A stretch of 64,000 bases of DNA, from the NCBI GenBank assembly GCA_963575645.1, contig OY754469.1, positions 17,068,001-17,132,000 of the forward strand, given 5' to 3'. The notes under the pieces were generated by a model. It was not told where the DNA came from, made no database searches, and saw only the letters and a program-made list of their open reading frames with translations. This document shows, in pieces, positions 44,600 to 55,184 of this stretch (the stretch's first letter is position 1; each line of letters starts with the position of its first letter). The stretch comes from Xanthostigma xanthostigma (lineage: Eukaryota; Arthropoda; Insecta; Raphidioptera; Raphidiidae). Both the position numbers and the translations under genes were made by a program.

Positions 44600-45590
44600 A
44601 CATATATTGTTGAAGGTGTAAAAAAATGAAGATGTAGTTATCCGTTTTACAATCGACTACATCCATTCGCAAAAATCGAGAACAGGATAAGCTAATTCTA
44701 TGGCAAAAGAACATCATTATGATATAAAATGCAGCATTTTTTTTAAACAGGATGGATTTAAAATAAATTATACAACTCTTATTCTAATGCAGACATAAAA
44801 TGTGTGGTCTCAATGTCATTGCTAAATCAGACTTTCTGACAATACTTTCTGGAGCCCAGCATAAATCTGTTATCTGGTAAAGTTTAAAAATGCGAAGTAT
44901 GTGTTATGAATAGATTTTAAATCAATTAATTAAAAAATGCAATCGCAAATTTTATTGTTCAAATGGTGAGATTGATTTTATTACAAGCTATATGGAATGC
45001 AAATTGGACTTTCAACACAATGTGACTTTTTCATTTCGTTTGAACTTTAGATGCTGAAAATAGCCAAGTTTAACAAAGAAAAGGAAGCAGCAGCCGTGTG
45101 TTATATTACACGAATCATTTGGAGCGGCTTTTGACCCCCTAATAACTTATAATCTATTTAACATAAATAAATTAAATTTGATATATTTATTAAATTTTAT
45201 AAATAAATTTTATAAAAATTTTATAAATACGGATATTGAGATATTAACGTCTAAAAATCGGCGTTTTTATCACTATTACTGATATATAGATAAAAAATCT
45301 TACCCACTTTCAGATGAACTAGAAAGTTGAAATTTGGCGTTCAAAAAACAGTGAATTTTTAAGATTTGAAATATTCTACAAGCAATCGATTTTTATTAAC
45401 ACCATGACGCCTTTCAAAAAAGAAAAGTGTAGGCACAGGAAAAAAGATTAATATTATTTTACAAATCACTTTTAAATGATAAATAATAATAATTTCTTTA
45501 CAAAAAGTAATGATATCCCATCAAAAACATAAATGTGAAAAAAGGGAGCCAAGTTCAATATTGAACACAAAAAGAATTGAGATCTTAACA
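44600..45590. other. Intergenic AT-rich DNA
   Basis: No exon or repeat boundaries recognised. Confidence 0.4.
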
Positions 45591-45719
45591 GGTGTCACTA
45601 TATTTCACACTGTAGTTCGTTTGTTTTCATGCCGTTTTCCCTAAACAAGTGACCCTATGCACATTATTGTGCTGACTTTCCCTGATTGGTCGGATAATAC
45701 ATGCGGCATAAGTAACGTG

Positions 45720-46215
45720 AAAATTTATTTTTTTCTCAGAGCGGGACACTCTTAAATTGTTATTCTTTTAAAAATAACACACATATTTGTAATATACTTA
45801 GTTATGAAATAAGAAATGATCAAAAATGTTAATGAGAACCATTTATTTTTTTCCTCGGAGCGGGACACCCTTAAATTATTACTGTTAATTGAAATGACTT
45901 ATCAGCAGAGTATGAAGACTTTGTTAGTGAGACCGAATCTGAACCTTTCAAAATTGATAATATGCAACTTTGTGCAATCATTAAAAGTAATACACTTCTA
46001 TAAATTTTTTGAATTTGCCGTTTTTTTGTTAATCTACCGCTTTATTTAGGTGCCGCTTTTTAAGATATCAGGTAACATTGACTATGCACGTGCGGGCGAC
46101 GGAACTTGCTTGGTGCTTTTGTTTTGTCAAAGCGGGACATTTTTACGTATTTTGAGGACAGCGGGACACTTAGCTTAAAAGCGGGACTGTGCCGCTCAAA
46201 GCGTGACGTATGGTC
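45720..46215. repeat. Region with repeated AGCGGGACA words
   Basis: GCGGGAC occurs near 45742, 45859, 46131, 46159 and 46181 and as GCGTGAC near 46201, spaced 20 to 270 bp. Two of the sites share a longer context (GAGCGGGACAC(T/C)CTTAAATT). A decayed transposon end region is likely. Confidence 0.45.
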
Positions 46216-46321
46216 TCGTTAGGCATAAGTGTTCTTATTAGGTACGGTTGCAGTTCTGAGTAAAATTAGAGCCTGGGTTAGTGCACGCTTAACACAACTA
46301 TGTTCAAGATCTTAGAAATTA

Positions 46322-46735
46322 TCCAGGGCCGGATTAACCCTGTCCGGACCCCTAGGCAATGCAATAAGGTAACTTTTTCAGATGATCGGCTCCAGGCATT
46401 CTGTTACTTCAATGTCTTATGTGATATTGCATCGCCTTACCTGACTCGTTAGCTTTATCGAAATGGCCTTAATGAATAGGTTATAGATAATTGATGATCC
46501 AGGCTTTTTGATGGGTCAAGAAAGAGAAATGAGACGTGACGTAGTTATTTTAAATTTTATCTTGTTAAATGTAATAAATTACAATATACAACGAAAAAAA
46601 ATAATATTGTCGTTGGGAAATTTCATACAAATTTTCAAATAAAATTTTCGTTTAATGAAAAGTTTTTTTCTTGGTGCGTGCACGGGCCCCTAGTAGATGC
46701 GGGGCCCCTAGGCAGTTGCCTACTCTGCCTAATGA
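46322..46735. mobile_element. Fragmentary element with CAGGGCCGGATTAACCC end
   Basis: Left CCAGGGCCGGATTAACCCTG, right CGGGGCCCCTAGGCAGTTGC. CCCCTAGGCAATGC occurs near the left in the same sense. This looks like a hAT-type non-autonomous element that has lost its right terminus. Confidence 0.45.
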
Positions 46736-46749
46736 TTAATGATTAATTA

Positions 46750-47440
46750 TCTGACAAGCATCAGAGTGCCGATAGACGAGCGACTCTGCTGGTATTTCTA
46801 TATGCTGTGTGTAAGTCAGCAATTGATGGAATGACAAACTTTTATGAAAACAACAAAAGTGTACTTTCATTGTAGCGTGGTTAAACGATGATTAAGTATT
46901 TAGTTTAATGTAATTTTCGTTCCATAAATTTACACACAGCAAGGCGTTTAATTAACACCGAGGTTAAAGCCTTCATGCATCAAAAATCTTCATCTGAATT
47001 TCTCTCTCATGATTATGCGACATTTTATACAGTAATAACTTAATAACTCCCAGTGACATCACGTGAAAGTGGTGTATTTGGATGTGTTGTGCAGGAGACA
47101 ATACTGCATGACTGATTGTATCATTTTTTATAATATGGAATATGCAGGAACATCTTACGATAGATTTTTTAAGTTGGCAACATCCGCATTTAAATATACG
47201 ATTGTCTTTAAAAATTCTGTATTGTCATATTTTTATGCGTATGTTTTGAAATAACACATTAAAATATTATGTAATATCTTTATACCACGTAGATAATTAT
47301 AATTTTCTATTTGGAGTTTTTGTTAGTTTGAGGGTAATCGGTGTTTTTTAGTAAATGTGAAAAATGTAAGAAAATACGCTTAAGATTAATTATAATCTTT
47401 ATATTATGAATAACATAAAGAAAATGGCTTTCCTTGTATC
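46750..47440. other. Intergenic, nothing recognised
   Basis: AT-rich; small open frames here look like chance. Confidence 0.4.
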
Positions 47441-47600
47441 GATTATTTACTCTTCAAATAAATAAAATTATGGACCAATTTTTTCAGACTATATGTATAT
47501 TGACAAAAATTATAATTCAATAAATCAATATATAGTCTGAAAAAATTGTCTATAATTCTATTTATTTGTAAAGTTCTATTCAGACGTTAATCAAAGATTT
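47441..47600. mobile_element. Palindromic MITE, full copy
   Basis: TTTACTCTTCAAATAAATAA and TTTTTTCAGACTATAT are matched by their near complements, ending CAGACGTTAATCAAAG. A half copy lies at 54335-54410. Confidence 0.6.
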
Positions 47601-48195
47601 GATTGTTTACTCTGTTAAGAATACAGTTTTTTAATTAGGTAATTCCCTATTCAATTTCATTTCCTTATTGCTATCATTACAAAGTTTTTTTTTTGTTAAG
47701 TACTGACTACTAAAAGAGTTAACTCAAAAAAACACGAACGTTTTTTTTCAACAGGCGCTGTACGTTTTGTTAATATATAATCAGGAAATAATTACAAATT
47801 TGTGGAGTTATTCTTCTTTTGGCGCGTTAAGAAAAAATGATGACAGTGAATTTTTGTAACATCAAAATCAACAGGTGAATTTGCTTAATGAAAAAAACTA
47901 CCGACAAAATAAAGGTAGCGAACCATTGACTGACACTAGTAGACATGCCTTCGCCATAATATATCGTTGTTGTTTTTTTTTTTAGTAATTGTTTTTTGCC
48001 CGACTTTTGTCTTTGGCTATTAGATCGTTGTAATTGTTTTTAGGTTAGAAAGGTAGAGTATGGTAGAGACCATGCTCGTATATGTGTGTAGCGTCTAATA
48101 GCTAGATTTATGCTAATTTGATTCCAGCTCTTTTATTATTTTATTTCAATGAATTATTTCCATGAAAATTAAAAATTAGAAGTAAATTTATAGCC

Positions 48196-48669
48196 TCAGT
48201 TGTCTTTTACAGATATATTTTGATTATCATCTGATATTGCAATTTTACTAAGCAAAATGTACGCTAAGAAAAAAAACTCGTATTTAGATGTTTTGAGGGA
48301 GATCATTTTATCACCAAAAGTTTCATCTCTCTTTAAGATATTCGTCGAAAGATTTTTTGTGTATAATAACAAAAACAAGTTTTTTTTAATTGTTTTAAAT
48401 ATTTTTTGATTGGCCCAACATCTTCGACATTTCTTCGTATCCCGTTTATTTTTGATACAAATAAAGATAATAATTCTCATCGACTTCTCGGTAACTTTGT
48501 CACGTAACAAGGACAATGTGAAATTCAAGCGTCGTTGGAGAAGAACTGTATCCAACAAATCGCCAGTACGATTCAATTCCCACCTGAACTGAAACTGAAT
48601 GAACGTGATAAAAAAAGTACTCACAAAATCACCTTTCCAAAAGAAAGAAGAAGTTAAATATATACACAC
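48196..48669 (-). CDS. 157-codon open frame of unknown nature
   Basis: The frame has no domain that I recognise. Its C-terminal part from Met at about 48305 (MISLKTSKYEFFFLAYILLS, then KIAISDDNQ) looks like a signal peptide with a short tail. The middle is basic (IKNKRDTKKCRRCWANQ). In this AT-rich DNA a chance frame of this length is possible. It might instead be an exon of a gene whose partners are unseen, or a repeat remnant. No promoter or poly(A) evidence. Confidence 0.2.
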   Translation of the reverse strand: MCIYLTSSFFWKGDFVSTFFITFIQFQFRWELNRTGDLLDTVLLQRRLNFTLSLLRDKVTEKSMRIIIFICIKNKRDTKKCRRCWANQKIFKTIKKNLFLLLYTKNLSTNILKRDETFGDKMISLKTSKYEFFFLAYILLSKIAISDDNQNISVKDN

Positions 48670-48747
48670 CGTAAGATATAGCAGAATAGGGTTTCTTAAT
48701 GAAATTTGTTTTTTACATAAATGGAAAGATCACATTTAATATTTTTT

Positions 48748-49322
48748 TTGCTCGACGGGCAGAAAGCGTCAACTTTCGTCCCGCTGCGCTAAACGAAGTT
48801 GCCTCTTCCTGCCTACGTCGAGCAAAAAAATAGTATTCACACCACGGGAAGTAAAGTAAGAAAGCCTAAGATCACATCTTTGTTGACCTCGGCTTCGCCT
48901 CGGCCAACAATTATATGTGATCTCAGACATTTCTTACTTTACTTCCCTAGATGTGTAATATACTATTTCTTCATACCTCGATCGAAAGTACGTACTTTCG
49001 TCCTTTATAGCAGGGACGAAAGTTTGACATTTACTCCCTGTTATTTATTATATTAAATGACAGCGGTAACCCTAGTTACGAGTATAATACGCATGAGAAA
49101 TTTTTTCCTCCTGCCGTTCTCACTGGGAGTAAATGTCAATCTTTCGTTCCTGCTGATGAAAGTACGTACTTTCGAGCGGATATGAAGAAAAATCGTATAC
49201 ACCACACGGGCCTTAAAATTGAAATCTCGGCCCTTCGCGTCATGATGCCCTCGGCTTCGCCTAGGGCTCATGACGCGCAGGGCCGAAAATTCAACTTTCG
49301 GCCCTTGTGATGTAATATACTA
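48748..49322. repeat. Cluster of five hairpin modules with shared linker
   Basis: Modules in order: (1) GCTCGACG...CGTCGAGC stem with GTCAACTTTCGT inside; (2) GGGAAGTAAAGTAAGAAA stem with a CTCGGCTTCGCCTCGG loop; (3) CGAAAGTACGTACTTTCG plus GGACGAAAGTTTGACA; (4) the inverse of module 3; (5) GGGCC...CGCGTCATGA stem with a CTCGGCTTCGCC loop. They are separated by AATATACTATTT(CTTCATA) or its complement. Stems differ, but loops and linkers are shared. Confidence 0.7.
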
Positions 49323-49493
49323 TTTTACTTCCTTTAAAATAATTTTTCAACTAAGTTCCGATAACGCGCGTCGTAATGTTTTTATTGTCATTGTATCCAT
49401 GGTTACTTTGTAAACATAACGACGTCACAAACATTTCTGGCGCGTTTTATAGTCACGTGATATTTTATAAAATTTTATACATTTCAGAGTATC

Positions 49494-49690
49494 GCTTCTG
49501 GCCTACGTTTCGAAAAATATATTTTCAATTTTTGTCATCAGGGCCTCAATGCCTCAATATTAACTTGCATTTAGGCCTTGATGATGAAAATATATTTTTC
49601 GAAACGTTGACCACAAGGGATACTCTGATAAAGCTTATTTTTCAATTGTTCCTCAACCAAATAAATCTCCTTTAATACATATTATTGGAA
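49494..49690. mobile_element. Palindromic element B with hammerhead-like core
   Basis: ACGTTTCGAAAAATATATTTTC at the left pairs with GAAAATATATTTTTCGAAACGT at the right. The right arm continues AAGCTTATTTTTCAATTGTT and CAACCAAATAAATCTCC as in the fuller copy at 57.4 kb. The outer left arm is missing here. Confidence 0.65.
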
Positions 49691-49890
49691 CAAAACTTCT
49701 ACTAGCTATAGGCTATATGATATCATGCTACGACAACAAAAATTTTTGAACGGTAACTCCGATCGTCATGAAATTTGGACACAACATTCATCTCGATAAA
49801 CTAACATGAACGTGCGTACTCATGCCAGTCCCTCCCCCATTCGTTCCTTTACAGCCGGGTGAAACCAGGCGAGACCGCTATAAAATATAA
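49691..49890 (+). mobile_element. Helitron 3' half
   Basis: AGGCTATATGATATCATGCTACG, GAACGGTAACTCCGATC and CATTCATCTCGATAAACTAA lead to the hairpin CCGGGTGAAACCAGGCGAGACCGC. The final CTAG is degraded. Same family as 55185-55904. Confidence 0.65.
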
Positions 49891-50402
49891 TCTACTATAT
49901 ACTATATAAAAATCTCGTGACACAGTGCTTGTTATCGAACTCCTCCGAAACGACTTGACCGATTTTTGTGAAATTTTTTGTGTAAAATTGGTAGGTCTGA
50001 GAATAGGTCGTAGGCTATTTTTTATACCCCTAGGTGATAAGGGTAGCCCTCTCCAGATTTTTCTTTTGATTTTTTGGACAATTTTTTTAAATTTTTTTTT
50101 ATGATTTGCCATTAAAAAATACTTATTACCCTAAATTTTCACCGCTCTACCACCAACCCCAGCTTGCAGTAAACATCCTTTCACATTTATATTTATTCGA
50201 CACTATAGACGTACATGTAAATATTTTCATCAAAAATGGAAGTTTGAGTTTAAGATAAGTAACAAAGCAGGGAACTGCCAAAAACTGCAAAAAATTTGGA
50301 CACAACTTTCATCTCGGCAATCTAAGATAAATGTGCGTACTCAGGTCCCTCCCTTCCCCATTCGTTCTTTTGCACCCGGGTGAAACCGGGCGGGACCGCT
50401 AG
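49891..50402 (+). mobile_element. Non-autonomous Helitron with intact ends
   Basis: Starts TCTACTATATACTATATAAA after A and ends CACCCGGGTGAAACCGGG...CTAG before T. The 3' hairpin uses CCCGG/CCGGG. The interior contains GAACTCCTCCGAAACGACTT and poly-T stretches. No helicase frame. It follows the previous Helitron directly, tail to head. Confidence 0.8.
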
Positions 50403-50879
50403 TAGTACTATACAGAAGACAAAAATTGTAGAATATAAATAGTGCACATCCTAGTTTTATGGGGTCACGAAAAAATTCGATGAAATTGGCAATCCTTCCG
50501 ATCTCTATTTTAATTTAAAATTCTTGTTTTTTCTGAGGTACAAAATCTAAAAATATAAACCGAATACGAAATACTATGTTTTAAATAGTCAATGTAAACA
50601 TTTTTTTAAATAAAAATATGGCTTTTGTATGAAATATAAAAATAGACTCTTGAAGGAACCAAACAAAAAAATCGATTCAACTGATGTTTCTAATTCAGAA
50701 TTGCGTGACACGCACACATACATAGACTCACTGAAAGGCATACTTTTTCTCGTTAATCGAATTAGTTCGTCACGGAACAAATTTCTATATACACATTTTC
50801 CAAAAACACTCAATCTAATTTACAACCTATCCAGAACGAGAGCATGCTTGCAGTCCCAGAGCCAACCGTCAGATTTCCT

Positions 50880-50940
50880 GTATACCGAATAGAGAGAGAG
50901 ATTGTAAATTATAGACGCTCAACAGCTGAGGTCATCAGCG
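50880..50940. repeat. AGACGCTCAACAG repeat fragment
   Basis: A short GA repeat then ATTGTAAATTATAGACGCTC. The same text occurs at 41025-41059 (reversed) and 60283-60311. Confidence 0.5.
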
Positions 50941-51059
50941 TCTATATACCGAATAAACATGTAATTTAGAATTGAGGCGTACAATTAATAGAAAGCCACA
51001 ATTATTAATATTATTAAGAAAACTTACCTCAACGAAGAGATGAATATGATCATTGGTTG

Positions 51060-51300
51060 ATTATGATGTTTGGATGAAGAAATTCTTCGTAGCATAGGAT
51101 CATAAAAAAAAGCAATACTATATAGTTGAAATTGCATTTATTATGCTGAGGTTTTAATTAATAAAAATACTATCCAAAATCGTACTTGAGTTCCGAAGAT
51201 GACAAAAATAATTGTCGAAACGTCAGCATAATAAATGCAATTTCAACCTTTTTTTATGATCCTATGCTACGAAAAATTTCTTCACCCAAACATCATAATT
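51060..51300. mobile_element. Palindromic element D with hammerhead-like core
   Basis: Outer arms ATTATGATGTTTGGATGAAG...CATAGGATCATAAAAA and complement. The inner part reads CCGAAGATGACA, loop, TGTCGAAACGTCAGC, then the AATAAATGCAATTTCAAC arm. Outer arms are unrelated to elements A, B, C and E. Confidence 0.65.
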
Positions 51301-51704
51301 AATAATATTATTTGTATGCGAGAAGTATGAATGAGTGTGTGCATGTACATTATGTATATAAAAACAACATACTTACCTATACCACATATTACCCCATATT
51401 GAATATTTTTTTTATAGTGCATATAGCCTTTGATGCTGAGCACTTATATATTAAAAAAAAAAATTATTATTATTTTATTCGACCGGAAATTGTAAAAGTA
51501 AGGCTACCAAGAGGTTTCGGCAAAAACATACTCTGGAACCCCACGATGAAGCAATTTAGAAGGAACTATTTCTAACAGCTGAAATCGATAGCTTGTCTTC
51601 TTTTTGAGCCTGGTTTAGTCATACATTCCGTAAAAAGTTCTATACTTATTCAGGTGACGAATTATTTATATAGGAGATTAAAGACACTCGAAAACATATT
51701 AGCG

Positions 51705-51955
51705 TCTTGATTATACTATAAAGAGAGAGTGCGTTTTGTACGAGCTTGTGTATATGCGGAGGGTAATCTCCGAAACTACTCATCCGATTTCAATTTTTTT
51801 TCCACCAATATTAAAAACGGGCCTTCAGGATGTACATAGGCTAATATTATCGTGATAAAATAAAATCGCTTTTCGTGGGGACCAATTTTGCAACGTAAGT
51901 CGACGAAAAACGATAGCAATCTAAAAATTCGGGCGATGCCGGTCCATCCCGCTAG
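51705..51955 (+). mobile_element. Helitron, second family
   Basis: ATCTCCGAAACTACTCATCC near the start. Ends GGGCGATGCCGGTCCATCCC then GCTAG before T. The 5' boundary is approximate. Confidence 0.6.
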
Positions 51956-51999
51956 TATTAAATAACTTTATTAATTAAAACTAAACGACAATTCAAAAC

Positions 52000-52052
52000 A
52001 TCCACGGGTGAGGTGGGACTCAAAGACCAGCACGCTGATCATTATACCAAGG
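52000..52052 (-). repeat. tRNA-derived SINE head, third copy
   Basis: The minus strand has GGTATAATGATCAGCGTGCTGG (A box), a compressed B-box region GAGTCCCACC, then CCGTGGATGTTTTG and TTGTCGTTTAG, as in the SINE at 393-715. Its 5' end is cut by the TTAA MITE. Confidence 0.5.
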
Positions 52053-52056
52053 TTAA

Positions 52057-52476
52057 GAGTATTCGTCCCTGCAAATACCCCCTGCACCCTTCATCTCAAA
52101 TCTTTTCCCCTCGCCTAAAAATGGTTCGCGCTCTCCCGACGCTATTTTTAAAGCTAGAGGGATCTGGTAAACGCTAAATGAAAGACAAAGAATCAGACTA
52201 CAGATCCTTCAGGCGAATTTTTTGAAAAAAAATTCCTGAAAAAACTTACAACCTTTTGAAAAAAATAATAAGTTACGTAATATTTCACACGTAGGCGAAA
52301 CTGTTTTTCAAAAAATTCGCCTGAAGGATCTGTAGTCTGATTCTTTGTCTTTCATTTGGCGTTTACCAGAACCCTCTAGCTTTAAAAATAGCGTCGGGAG
52401 AGCGCGAACCGTTTTTAGGCGAGGGGAAAAGATTTGAGATGAAGGGTGCAGGGGGTGTTTGCAGGGACGAATACTC
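52057..52476. mobile_element. TTAA-flanked MITE, copy 2, near intact
   Basis: 420 bp, arms of about 160 bp from AGAGTATTCGTCCCTGCAAA inward, with TTAA at 52053-52056 and 52477-52480. Both arms carry CTGGTAAACGC(C/T)AAATGAAAG, which copy 1 retains on only one side. No transposase frame. Confidence 0.85.
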
Positions 52477-53157
52477 TTAAAACACGGACGGAGTAAGGTT
52501 TACTTTTTACCGAACTGCTAATGCTCACACAGGCCATTAAGTCTATTGTGTATTTTCGGTTAATAATAGATGTAAGGTAAGTGTAGATTTGAACAATGGT
52601 TTTGACAGTCGGAAATGAAATAATTACGTACGAAATTCTTTCACTCATTTTTTAAAGATAACAATAAATTATTGTACTCGTATGCAAGGCCATTAGTGAT
52701 GAAACTAATAGACTGATTTCACATTTATGAAACGAAAATGCTGAGAATTCCTTATTTAAAAAGTTTTCATATGTGTTCAGTGGCATGTATGCCTTTATTG
52801 CTGATTACTATTTGCATTTATTTTGATTTATTTCCAGCTCTGACTTATGTCCATATTCACCGAACACTATTAGAGATAGAAGTTACTAATCTTGGAGCTA
52901 ATTTATTCGTTAGAATAAAATTTATTTTCAATTTACCAAGCAAAATATCGGGTAAAAAAGTTAGTTAAAGAATAAATATACACTTCACTATACTCCTTGA
53001 ATATTTTGACGTTAACCCAAAAATTCGACAGATGGCATTAGTGTAAGCGTAAAAAAAAAGTCTCATAATATAATAATTAATTTGATTATTCAATAAATAG
53101 AGAAATTGTGATCCATTGAAGTTTATATGAGGTGTATTTGGAGAAAGAAGTCCGCGG

Positions 53158-53340
53158 GATAAGGATCAAAAGCAAAAGCAATACTGAATTTTTTTAACTT
53201 GCATTTAATCCTGACGTTTTGATGCTGATAACATGTGATAGCATTAGAAAACTCTGAAGATGATACAAAACGTATCGAAACGTCAGGAATAAATGCGAGT
53301 ATAAAAAGTTAAGTATTGCTTTTGCTTTTGATCTTTATGT
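53158..53340. mobile_element. Palindromic element E with hammerhead-like core
   Basis: Arms ATAAGGATCAAAAGCAAAAG...CCTGACGTTTTGAT and ATCGAAACGTCAGG...CTTTTGATCTTTAT. The centre contains CTGAAGATGATAC, loop, GTATCGAAACG. Confidence 0.7.
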
Positions 53341-53459
53341 CACGGAATTCTTTTCAAGTACCTCTCACAATATAATAATGTGTTATCCTAACGCAATTAA
53401 AATTCTAATATTGGAATTCGAATCCCGTGATTTCTAAGCCACCCCTGGTTGTGCCAAGT

Positions 53460-53610
53460 ATATATGTTACGGTTAATACAAGAAAGTAGTTAATTCGCGA
53501 ATTAACCGGCTAATACCCGAATTAACCAATCCTTGACGTTTGGTTAATTCGGGTATTAGCCGGTTAATTCGCGAATAAACTACTTTCTTGTATTAACCGT
53601 AACATATACA
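53460..53610. mobile_element. Near-perfect palindrome, about 150 bp
   Basis: ATATGTTACGGTTAATACAAG through GGGTATTAGCC arms match with one or two differences around CAATCCTTGACGTTTGG. Probably a recent MITE. Confidence 0.75.
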
Positions 53611-53619
53611 TTTGCAAAA

Positions 53620-55184
53620 ACACCAACGAACACAGAAATAGTCATAAGTTTGGAGGTAAGAAAAATATCAGCTTATCATACATGTCTATAATAAAAAAAT
53701 ATTTCTAAATATAAACTAATAATCCCTGTGTTTTCTGAAATGGAATGACATATCAATGTAGGAATTTATAGATCAATCATAATAACAAAATAATACTACA
53801 AAATTTCTGATGACGTAATATTTGCTGAGAAAAATACTGTAGATAATTTTTTTTGTTATAAATGCGATGAGTACCTCCGATAAAGTTTATCATTTCTTTA
53901 CTGTATAGGTACACTATATAAAAATGTGGATCGAATCAATTAATAATAATTTTCTAGACAAGCAATAAATCGTTCTTCGGTAGACGGAGTAGCGTTTTTA
54001 AAAAACGAACGAACTGAATTTTGTTAACAGAAATCAGTTTTCTAATCTTACAGTGTCAGGCTTTGTATTTTCAGCTGCTACCAAAATAGCTGTAATAAAT
54101 TTTCATCAATTTTAACATATCAGTTTTTGCTGTAAAAGTTTTAAGCGATAATAGTGCAACCGTATTTCTAAACTGTTTTCAGTATTCTGAAATAATAAAA
54201 AAGTCCATTTATCTATCTATTTATCAATCTATTTAACCATCAATTTTGATAATAATTTTTCACCTAGAAGTATTATTACCACCGTATTCTCAAAAAAAGC
54301 GTGAAACTCTCGCGCATTACAAGTGAAACTTTTTAGATCTTTGATTGACGTCTGATTACTCTTCAATAAATAAAATTATCGACCAACTTTTCAGACAATA
54401 TATTAACAAAATATACAGGGTGACCGGTAATTGCTCGTATTCCTCTCGGGAGAAGAAACTATGACTAATTTGGAATGATTTAACCTCTATCAATTGGGGG
54501 TCGGAAATACTTTTGAGGTTAATTTATTTACTATTTATTGATTAGTAATTAATAATGAATGAAACGTCTTTTCTAAAACTATTTAATCATTTCTCTCATT
54601 TAGTTAATGCACCGCGCAAGTATGCATATAGGCCATACAAAGGATCGTTTAGCTATCATATTTATAATTTATTAATATAATATAATATTCAAATGCAGAC
54701 AGAGAATAATAAACGATCGGAAAGGGGGAAAGAGATGAGTCATTCATCGTAGGTATATGTATAGCTTTGTCCTCAACTTCTCAGCACTCTGCCCTTGTGC
54801 AACCCCATTCATGCGGCAGTAAGCTTGCAGACCCACGCAGTTTGAATTCACGACCGAGCGCGCATGCTGCCATCCTCTCCCGCCTTTCAAAGCTTCCATT
54901 GTCCCCTGGCATACATTCATCCTGCGACGTCTTATTCCCAATTATTGTTATTCAAGATTCCTTAAGGACCGTGTGTACACATTTCGTGAGCTAACATATT
55001 CTAAGTTTTAACTGCAACTTAATTTTATTATATGCAATAATGTTTGTAGCTATTCTAAAAATATTACATTTCAGTCAAGTGTGGCTGATTTGTTTCTTTC
55101 TAAAAGTTAATTGAACAGATAGATATTTAAAGAAAATTAAAATCGGCTGTGATAAACCTAAATAGACATCAGAAACTGTTAAAA
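53620..55184. other. Intergenic, half MITE at 54335-54410
   Basis: Contains half of the 47.4-kb palindrome (TTACTCTTCAATAAATAAAA, CTTTTCAGACAATATAT), a nearby ACAGGGTGACCGGTAATTGC phrase of unknown origin, and a less AT-rich patch at 54760-54930 with overlapping chance frames. No gene supported. Confidence 0.4.

Noticed and set aside
52738-52968. 76-codon hydrophobic frame
   Set aside because: Hydrophobic because of T-rich codons. No signal, splice site or relative seen.
54744-54994. Frames of 65 and 75 codons in the less AT-rich patch
   Set aside because: They overlap on opposite strands with no domain or splice support.
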